Shown here one piece after another: positions 55,172 to 64,000 of a stretch of 64,000 nt of DNA. Origin of the DNA: Siphonodentalium dalli (Eukaryota; Mollusca; Scaphopoda; Gadilida; Siphonodentaliidae); the NCBI GenBank assembly GCA_032622095.1, contig CP136061.1, positions 18,604,991 to 18,668,990 of the forward strand, given 5' to 3'. The position numbers were made by a program, and so were the translations under genes. The first letter of the stretch is position 1. The number at the start of each line of letters is the position of its first letter. The notes beneath the pieces were generated by a model. It was given only the letters and a program-made list of their open reading frames with translations, did no database searches and was not told the origin of the DNA.

Positions 55172-56506
55172 GGCCCGTTCCAAACGACGGATTTTTGTCG
55201 ACTCGAATCTAATACCAGACCCACAATTGTATTAAATGCGTCTAAAATGCGACGTTTGAAACAATTAGATCCGTGTCAGACGCACCACAGACGAATCTCC
55301 GTCCGATTCAGACGAATCTTCGTCGGTGATGCGTCTGAAATCCGTCTTGGTTTCAAACGACGGATTTTTGTCGACTCGAATCTAATACATGTGACGAGAA
55401 GAGCCGAAAGTTTCCGAATAACGAATGCAAATGCTATGATAATGATATGATAATGGTATAATAATGAGGGGGTTCCCCTTATCTGCGGAATACCCACATG
55501 ACGTCATTTGTCGCACGCTCTCTTTGTTATAAAGAAAGATATATCTATAAGAATTGCTTAGGTAACATTGTGAAAATTTTAATTATTATGGCAGTTTGAT
55601 TTCTCAACGAACATGCCATGTCACTGAATCACATCTTATAATGGATATATTATCAATGATTTACAATAATTCATATATACCGGTATAAGGGATATGGGTT
55701 GTAGCAACTGATTTATAATAATTCATATACTAGTAGACCGATATTCCTTATTGTAAGGGATAGGGGTGGTAGTCTCTGATGTATAATAATTAATATATAC
55801 CGGTATTACTTATTATAAGGGGTAGGGGTGGTACCACTGATTAATAATAATTCATATATACCGGCATTGCTTGTTATGAGGGGTATATGGGTGGTAACCT
55901 CTTATTTATAATAATTCATATATTCCGGTATTACGTATTATAAGGGGCAGATTGGAAGCCTATGAGTTATAATAATTTATATATACCGGTATTACTTATT
56001 ATGAGGGATAGGGATAGTAGCCTATGATTTATAATATTCAAAGATAACGGTATTCCTTATTATAAAGAATATAGGGTGGTAGCCTATGATTTATAATAAT
56101 TAATATATTCCGGTATTCCTTATTAGAAGGGGCAGAGTGGTAGCCTCAGATTTATAATAATTCATATAAACCGGTATTACTTATTATGAGGGTATGGATA
56201 GTAGCCTATGAATTATAATAATTCATATATACCGTTATTCCTTATTATAAAGGATATAGGGTGGTAGTCTATGATTTATAATAATTAATATATTCCGGTA
56301 ATCCTTATTATAAGTGGTAGGGGTGGTAGTCTCTGATTTATAATAATTCTTGTATACCGGTATTTACATGCATGGTATACACATATATAGATGGCAATTG
56401 GTTGCACGATATAACATTTATTTGTAGTGCCTATTATAGTATATTATATACCTGCATGTACTATATACATCCTCATATACATGAGCACATATATTCGCGC
56501 TGCAGT

Positions 56507-56544
<38 letters not shown>

Positions 56545-56786
56545 ATTTATACTGTATTTTAGTATATATATGTATAACATATACCGGTATATATAGGCCT
56601 CTATATCTACGCGTGACCAATTTTTGACGGTAACCGGGAATCCACCTTTAAATAAATCGACCGATGTATTAGATTCGACGCGACAAAGATGCGTCCGTCT
56701 GTAACAAAATCGACCGCAGACGCATCACCGACGGATTTAATACAATTAGATTCGAGTCGACAAAAATCCGTCGTTTGGAACGGGCC
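55172..56786. mobile_element. Harbinger-like non-autonomous element, copy 1
   Basis: The left terminus GGCCCGTTCCAAACGACGG with TTTTTGTCGACTCGAATC is mirrored exactly at the right end. TAA flanks both sides (55,169-55,171 and 56,787-56,789), the 3-bp target duplication used by PIF/Harbinger elements. Inside are subterminal repeats of the CGTCTG/CAGACG kind, then a tandem array, then a TA microsatellite (about 56,512-56,541). Frames on both strands are artefacts of the repeats. Confidence 0.88.
55640..56370. repeat. Internal tandem array of about 62-bp units, about 11 copies
   Basis: Each unit has ATTTATAATAATTCATATAT, ACCGGTATTACTTATTATAA and GGGGTAGGGGTGGTAGCC with variations. It lies inside Harbinger-like copy 1. 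Confidence 0.9.
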
Positions 56787-56789
56787 TAA

Positions 56790-57936
56790 GGCCCGTTCCA
56801 AACGACGGATTTTTGTCGACTCGAATCTAATACCAGACCCACAATTGTATTAAATGCGTCTAAAATGCGACGTTTGAAACAATTAGATCCGTGTCAGACG
56901 CACCACAGACGAATCTCCGTCCAATTCAGACGAATCTTCGTCGGTGATGCGTCTGAAATCCGTCTTGGTTTCAAACGACGGATTTTTGTCGACTCGAATC
57001 TAATACCTGTGACGAGAAGAGCCGAAAGTTTCCGAATAACGAATGCAAATGCTATGATAATGATATGATAATGGTATAATAATGAGGGAGTTCCCCTTAT
57101 CTGCGGAAATACCCACATGACGTCATTTGTCGCACGCTCTCTTTGTTATAAAGAAAGATATATCTATAAGAATTGCTTATGTAACATTGTGAAAATTTTA
57201 ATTATTATGGCAGTTTGATTTCTCAACGAACATGGCATGTCACTGACTCACATCTTATAATGGTTATATTATCAATGCTTTATAATAATTCATATATACC
57301 GGTATAAGGGATATGGGTTGTAGCAACTGATTTATAATAATTCATATAGACCGATATTCCTTATTGTAAGGGATAGGGGTGGTAGTCTCTGATGTATAAT
57401 AATTAATATATACCGGTATTACTTATTATAAGGGGTAGGGGTGGTACCACTGATTAATAATAATTAATATATACCGGCATTACTTGTTATGATGGGTATA
57501 TGGGTGGTAACCTCTTATTTATAATAATTCATATATTCCGGTATTACTTATTATAAGGGGAAGAGTGGTAGCCTCAGATTTATAATAATTAATATAAACC
57601 GGTATTACTTATTATGAGGGGTATGGATAGTAGCCTATGAATTATAATAATTCATATATATATACCGGTATTCCTTATTATAAAGGATATAGGGTGGTAG
57701 CCTATGATTTATAATAATTAATATATTCCGGTAATCCTTATAAGTGGTAGGGGGTGGTAGTCTCTGATTTATAATAATGCTTGTATACCGGTATTTACAT
57801 GCATGGTATACACATATATAGATGGCAATTGGTTGAACGATATAACATTTATTTGTAGCGCCATTATAGTATATTATATACCTGCATGTACTATATACAT
57901 CCTCATATACATGAGCACATATATTCGCGCTGCAGT

Positions 57937-57974
<38 letters not shown>

Positions 57975-58216
57975 ATTTATACTACATTTTAGTATATATA
58001 TGTATAACATATACAGGTATATATAGGCCTCTATATCTACGCGTGACCAATTTTTGACGGTAACCGGGAATCCACCTTTAAATAAATCGACCGATGTATT
58101 AGATTCGACGCGACAAAGATGCGTCCGTCTGTAACAAAATCGACCGCAGACGCATCACCGACGGATTTAATACAATTAGATTCGAGTCGACAAAAATCCG
58201 TCGTTTGGAACGGGCC
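56790..58216. mobile_element. Harbinger-like non-autonomous element, copy 2 (tandem)
   Basis: Same termini and same orientation as copy 1, starting three bases after it ends. The single TAA at 56,787-56,789 serves both, and TAA follows at 58,217-58,219. It is shorter (1,427 versus 1,615 bp), mainly because the internal array has about three fewer units. The remaining sequence is nearly identical. Confidence 0.9.
57255..57800. repeat. Internal tandem array in copy 2, about 8 units
   Basis: Same units as 55,640-56,370, contracted. A TA microsatellite follows at about 57,942-57,971. Confidence 0.9.
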
Positions 58217-58219
58217 TAA

Positions 58220-58964
58220 GAGTTTAACTGGTAATAAAGTGGTATGCAATTGAGTGATAAACAGGGCGGACAAGTGACATTAACAATGTGAATGTTCAGA
58301 TGTGGCTCATTTCACTTCAAATTTGTATACCGTATAGAAACAAATTCCACGCTATGGTAAATACTGATTTAAAATAAAAATGAAAGTAGGCCTATAGGCT
58401 ATATAGCCTACAGAAATATGATAAATCAAATGTCATTGTGACTGTCAACAGTTAAACTTAGTCATACAGACACGAAACTCACTTGGTGATTGACTCAGCC
58501 CTGGAAATTGAACCTAATCAATATCAAGACATATCTCAAGTTCTCAACTTATAAATATAATATTTAAATTGTTGGATATTCAATACTTGTTTATATTAGC
58601 CATTAACAATAAAACATTTAATTTTAATACATACTGTTTGAGCCAAATTTTTTCTGCTGCCAAAACGAAGGAAAATTGGCTCCCGTTTTAATCTCAAACT
58701 CTCGTTTGAGGATTCTTAACTCCTCTAAGGACGACACGCATTGTATTTTCATTCTGCTAATAAATCAAAACAAAGCGCTGTTTGTTCACATAAATATTTG
58801 GCCAACACACAATGTCGTCTGATACGGCTTCCGGTATTTTGAAAATTCCCGGCGACAAAGGTTTGGTACGTCTTACCACCTGAAGCCTCAGACCATCTAA
58901 TTGGTACAACGCGCTTCGTAATCAATACGATTTTCGTAACCTCCTACGCTTTAGACAACTTCGC
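58220..58964. other. Intergenic, no feature seen
   Basis: No gene, RNA or repeat supported. Confidence 0.5.
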
Positions 58965-60612
58965 CTTCCGACTAAATCCTTTAGCACACCTTGCATGTCA
59001 CATTTCTCATCTAATCGTCACCAAACTTCATATGGATCTTCGAGGTGGACCTCTATATGGGAGCCTCCCCTTTCCCCCAAAATTCGTTTGAAACAAACAT
59101 GACCGCCAGCAGCCATCTTGGATTTCAAATGTCAATCCATCAGCACCCCCTACATTCCACATTTATTGGAGAATTGTTTTTAACTTTACAGTATTGTTGG
59201 TAAATAAAAAGTAGGAATGGCTCTTCTATAATCATGATACGGAACATTGATCGGATAAGATCATGAAAACTGAGTAAAGTAGTCATTTGAAGCAGTATAG
59301 AGGGTGTGGGTCCCTATCCCAGAATCGGAAAAAAAATAAAATTAGTGGGTGGTGGGTACACATAGGGCGGAATTGTTTTTAAGCCTAGTTTCCCTCATTC
59401 GATCGATAACAAACTTCATACGGATCTTCGCGGTGACCTCTAGATGGGAGCCATCGATTATTTCTGAAATTCGTTAAAAACATGGCTGCCAGCAATTTGA
59501 ATCATTGGCACACCCGGCGCCCAGCATATATCGAAGAAATGTTTTGTATATTTACATGCATGATTAGAATCACCTCTAGATGAGAGTTGTCGAATTTGAA
59601 CGATTTTCAATGAAAAACATGGCCGCCAGCAGCCATCTTGAATTTTACACGACTAGATCATTTGGCACACCCTACGGACCGCATCCGTCATCTGATTGCC
59701 ACCAAACTTCACATGGACCTTCGGGGTGACCTCTAGATGGGAACCATCTATTATTTCCGAAATTTGTTTAAAACATTACAGCCATCTTGGATTTTACTCT
59801 TTACTCTTTGTATGACAAAATCCTACGGCACAACCGAAAGGCATCATCCCTCATTCGATCGACACCAAACTTCTTTCGGATCTTCGGGGTGACCTCTAGA
59901 TGGGAGCCATCGATTATTTATGAAATTCTATTTTAAAAAACATGGCCACCAGCAGCCATCTTGAATTGCAAATTTGAATCCATCGGCAACCCGCATATAT
60001 CGAAGAAATGTTCTGTATATTTGCAGGCATGATTATGATCAGGTCTAGATCAGAGATGTCGAATTAAAACGATTTTCGATTTTGCTCTTTGTATGACTAA
60101 ATCATTTGACACACGATGCTGGTCACATCACTCCTCCAATCGTCACCAAGTTTCAAATGGATCTTCGGGGTTACCTCTAGATGGGAGCCATTTTCTGAAA
60201 TTCGTTAAAATAAACATGACCACCAGTTGCCATCTTTGATTTCAATTGAATCCATCGGCACAGCTTGCAGCCCGCATTTATTGGAGAATTGTTTTGAAAA
60301 TTTGCAGGCATGTTTAGGATCACCTCCATCGAATATGAACAATTTTCAATGAAAAACGTGGCCGCCGGCAGCTATCTTGGATTTTACTCTTTGCATGACA
60401 ATCCTTTGGCACACCCTGCCAGTAGCCATCTTGGATTTCAAATTAAATTCCATCGGCACACCCTGCAGCACACTTTTATTGGTGAAATGTTTGAAATGAA
60501 AATAATTTCATATTAACATTACAACACCTTTACTGTAACATTTTAACTTTCCTTTATCATTCTATTCATTGCTGAGCAAAAAAGTAACTCCTTCCCAAGT
60601 TGAGCTATAGTA
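58965..60612. mobile_element. Repeat element with period near 160 bp (right end present)
   Basis: Same family as 47,431-48,900: CCAGCAGCCATCTTGGATTT, CACCAAACTTCATATGGATC and GTGACCTCTAGATGGGAG recur about eight times. It ends with AAGTTGAGCTATAG, the inverted form of the TAGCTCAACTT start at 47,431, so the family has short inverted termini. The left end is missing here. Confidence 0.83.
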
Positions 60613-61242
60613 TCATGACACTTTCATTATAAAATATTTTTGGGTGGTACATTAGTTGATTTGATTCGGAGCTGTTGACCTGTGCTTCGTATATACTACT
60701 TTTGATCTTATTGGTCCACTCAACTGAACAGATGGATCAATCAAACATATTCCCAACACATCTTGTTCAAGCAGAACACTGAATTATAAACAGTTTCCAC
60801 TAGCGCTAGATCTGGCAATATAATCCAAATTTGCTAGCTCACTGTTTGCTGCATTTGCCATTTTGAGAACTTGTGATTTTCTGCTTGCTATCTGTAGGAA
60901 GAAACTTACGACATTCAATCATTGGATGAGTATTTAATTAGGTGGTACAGATATGCCCATGACAAGTGATTCATGTCTTTGAAATATTATTGAAATATGA
61001 CCACCAGTCAATAACTCTTATACAATAGAACACTATTAAATAAGTTATCGATTTTCCAGAAAGGTGACATTTGTTGTGACAATTTGACTCCTGGAATTCA
61101 TGTATACACTCGAGAGCGCAGTGGATGACATCCAGGAGGCCACATGTCACCAGTCAGGAAAATGGATAACATGATATTAGCCCACAGGTTTATAAATGTT
61201 ATTACAGAACAAATGTTGACCAAGTCCAAGACCATATTTTTG
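60613..61242. other. Intergenic, no feature seen
   Basis: A weak inverted relation between AGAAAGGTGACATTTG (about 61,060) and CACATGTCACCAGTCAGG (about 61,141). No gene. Confidence 0.4.
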
Positions 61243-61672
61243 TCCCCCGAATTTTTTTTTTCGGAGGACTATTAAATAGCCGGTGTCCGTCCGTGCATGC
61301 GTCCGGAAATGGTTTCCAGATGATAACTTTAGTTTCGGTTATTAGATCAAAATCAAATTCCATAGGTGAGTTTATAGACCAAAATACAGGTCAAGTTCGA
61401 ATATGGGTTTGCTCCGCCCATTTTTGTGAGAGTTATGGCCCTTTTACGACTTAGAATCATGTCAATTTCTGGTTTCCGGATGATAACTTTAGTTTGTGTG
61501 ATCATATCTGAATCAAATTTGGTATATGAGTTTATCAGCTCGAAATACAGATCAAGTTCGAAAATGGGTACGATCGACCCATTTTGTCTGGTTGCTTCGG
61601 ATTTAGGGTCCTTGTTATTTTTTCAGAAAAGCTGATGCCCCCAATGAAGCCACTTTTTTCGGGGGGGGGGCA
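61243..61672. mobile_element. Short element with C/G-run inverted ends and an internal direct repeat
   Basis: Starts TGTCCCCCGAATTTTTT and ends TTTTTTCGGGGGGGG. Inside, GGTTTCCAGATGATAACTTT (61,311) and GGTTTCCGGATGATAACTTT (61,471) head two units about 160 bp long, each with AATACAGGTCAAGTTCGAA-like phrases. The GTCCGTCCGTGCATGCGTCC segment is typical of a family seen in many marine invertebrates. Confidence 0.78.
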
Positions 61673-64000
61673 CTGTGGCCGGACGGCCTTTTATGTTATA
61701 TTATAACCACCCCCTCTTTTTGGCCCACATTTGAATTCCAATAATTAATACGTTTTTGTTTTAATGTATACACTTTGAGAGAAGTGTTGTGTTTCCAACA
61801 TTAAGGTCACGATTAATTATTATCATGTTTAACATCATCCACCCAATTTACATTTTCAAATAGTTCCTCATTTTCTTAATTATTGAAGAAATAGTGCAAG
61901 TCACGTTGCTCTGGTACTATTTTTGGTACTTGATTGAAATTTATCTTTAAGGGGGAGACGATCTTTTGCATAAATCCAGCCAAAAATGGCAAGAGATTTT
62001 CAACAAAGAATTTCTCTGGATCTATCTGGTGAAAAATATTAAATTCCACATATAATCTTGAAAATATTATTTTCTTGTGTTGTACCTTTCGGTTCCAAGA
62101 ACTGCTAGAATAATTAATAATTTCACACTACACTCCAATCACCAAATAGCTTATTGCCATGTCAAGTTAGATTTTTAATTGCGTAATATAGCATTATATC
62201 CCCATATATTGTAATGCAGAATAAAGCAGTCACAAATATTCCAGCCCAATGAAAACAATTGTTGATATGCAGTGTTGTCTACTCAAGCAGGGAGCAATCA
62301 ACGGCACTTCGGACACCGTGTTAAGATATATGGTGGTCAGCTATAACTGGGTTATGACCCAGAACTGATCTCGGCCCAATTTTTCATTGATCAACAGGCA
62401 TGGCATTAACATTCTCAAATGTAGAAAATTATTTATGGGTAGTTGCCTTTTTAATTGAAAATAATCATTAAATTTCACAAATCAAGAATAATTAAGTCTC
62501 CTCTCATGATCATCAGATATAATATAATGGATATATGAACTACACCCTACAACTACATTCTATTTTACAGAATTTCTTGGTACCAGAAAATAGTGAAATA
62601 TTTAATATTTGTCATGCCATAAATGTAAAGCAAATGAGGTTATAATATCCAATGGATCGATTGTTCTTAAATATTCTGCTTGTACCAAAAAATTTCACAA
62701 ATAAATTCCTGAAAGATTTAGAGAAAGTCCATTTTGAAACACAAGGAATTTTTTACAAAATGTGCGTCTGACCCTTCAGAACGAAACTTTAAGGATAACG
62801 TGACATTGAGTGAGCCATGGTGTGTTGTATGCGATCGAGACGTCGGTTGTATTCGAACTTGACGTTGCCTCGGGTCTTTATAGACGTTATCGTTGATATA
62901 CCTGGTGCTTTTAAGATGATTTTTTTGCAAAACCCGCATGGACCAAATGAACTACTTAATGATAGAAATATATATGTCTGTCGGTTCGGATTTTTCTCTC
63001 AGACTACTGGTCCGATTTCAACCAAATTTGGTGTGGTGACTCGGGGTACACATGGGACGCAGGCTGCCAACTCGAAGGGAGCCTGTTTCACCTAGTTTAC
63101 ACATATTTCCCTGAACGCCCGATTAGACCCGGTTTGTCTGGACCGTCAATGTATAGGTTTAAACTCGAAGGTTTGGACAATATTAAACTAGAGATGACGA
63201 ATCCGACCAGGTGACTTGATAAATGTAGCAATGGGGCAGCGACTCATAAAGCCTCAAAATATATGTAGTAATTTCTCGCTTTTGTCACGTTCCTGTGGTG
63301 AAAATTGATAAACATTTGAATTACTTTTATGTCCGGCACGTGTGTGCATTGTAATTAGTTATCGGGGTGATGGAAAATTATCGCATCAGGGAGAAAATGA
63401 TCCCATGACTTTCAATTATGTAACTATTCCGTGTATTTATATGCGTATTTTGATCAGCTGAACGTGACAAAAGTTAGATATTAGTACGATTAATTTCAGG
63501 CTTAAATATCACAAAGTCATTTTGAGATAGCGTTTATTTGAAAATGCATCGAACACTCTGCCACATCAGACTCTGCAGAACCTGCTGAATTTAACCTGAA
63601 ACGAAAATGATTGTAGTCAGAATTATTAAAGCATCCTGCCATCCAGTCTAAGATAATCCAGACTATCAGACAACTACGTGTTCGATAGTCTGCTATATCA
63701 GGATAATCTTTGCGTTGTCGTCATTATATATAGGCTTTCCTCACAATATGACGTTACCGCCCACGTTTCGCATTAAAAACCCACGCGACTATTTTTTTTT
63801 ACCAGAGCGCACAAGTCATACTTCCGTTCTGGTTCTGTAAGCGGCTGGGTACCAGCTTACTAAAAAAAAGTTCAGCGTTCTATATATATATATAGCGCGG
63901 GTTTTTCCTGCAACAATGGCTGAGATCACAACCTATCAAAATTGTTGAAAGTGGAATGTTTTGTCTGTTTTTTCACAAGTACTTGTCATTATTTCGGAAG
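61673..64000. other. Intergenic, no gene supported
   Basis: A + frame at 62,817-63,095 includes a dispersed-repeat phrase (GTCCGATTTCAACCAAATTT). A minus frame at 62,718-62,939 overlaps it. Neither has splice or family support. A TA microsatellite lies at about 63,882-63,894. Confidence 0.4.

Noticed and set aside
55247-57118. Arg-rich frames duplicated at 55,247 and 56,865
   Set aside because: Both lie in the subterminal repeats of the Harbinger-like elements and duplicate because the elements do.
56427-58057. Ile/Tyr-rich frames
   Set aside because: They arise from TA microsatellites and the AT-rich end of the Harbinger-like elements.
1-64000. tRNA, rRNA, snRNA or histone genes
   Set aside because: I looked for T-loop-like GTTCRA motifs and conserved histone or rRNA phrases and found none that fit. 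A covariance-model scan would be needed to exclude small RNAs fully.

Overview
The window is AT-rich, intron-bearing animal DNA dominated by repeats. It most likely comes from a mollusc or another lophotrochozoan. The best evidence is a split gene on the + strand, 13,230-25,844, encoding a secreted protein with two 4-Cys chitin-binding modules followed by a laminin-G-like domain, the architecture of the mollusc shell-matrix Pif family. Several repeats also have a look common in molluscs. There are no bacterial-type operons, rRNA or tRNA genes that I can support, and no CRISPR array.

Layout. 1-1,679: 31-bp minisatellite running off the left edge. 1,680-6,716: small inverted-repeat elements (MITEs), several bounded by TTAA, around a spliced minus-strand gene of unknown function (4,865-6,191). 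6,717-13,221: relic 3' ends of LINE retrotransposons, more MITEs, and a G-run minisatellite. 13,222-25,844: the Pif-like gene in seven exons. Its introns hold a 61-bp tandem repeat, several MITEs, a 36/44-bp minisatellite of about 2.4 kb split by a 5'-truncated LINE, and a tandem array of copied 3' splice sites just before exon 5. 26,121-31,050: MITEs, a long hairpin and another minisatellite. 33,508-37,052: a TIR element holding a 2.3-kb foldback and a captured fragment encoding a tesmin/TSO1-like CXC domain. 37,053-47,150: MITEs and broken minus-strand coding remnants, including an SGNH-hydrolase-like piece. 47,431-48,900 and 58,965-60,612: two halves of a repeat family with an internal period near 160 bp. 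50,301-54,182: a 3.9-kb foldback element with about 1.68-kb inverted arms and a perfect 8-bp target duplication, sitting inside an open reading frame that becomes continuous if the insertion is ignored. 55,172-58,216: two head-to-tail Harbinger-like elements sharing one TAA. 61,243-61,672: another short repeat element. The rest is anonymous intergenic DNA.

The most unusual features are: (1) a 69-bp, almost perfect palindrome present 16 times inside three MITE families with different termini; (2) the foldback insertion in a coding frame; (3) the splice-acceptor tandem array; and (4) the CXC-domain passenger in a TIR element. Family names come from motifs and termini I can read; no database search was possible. 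Exon models rest on splice-site consensus, phase agreement and domain continuity, not on transcripts.
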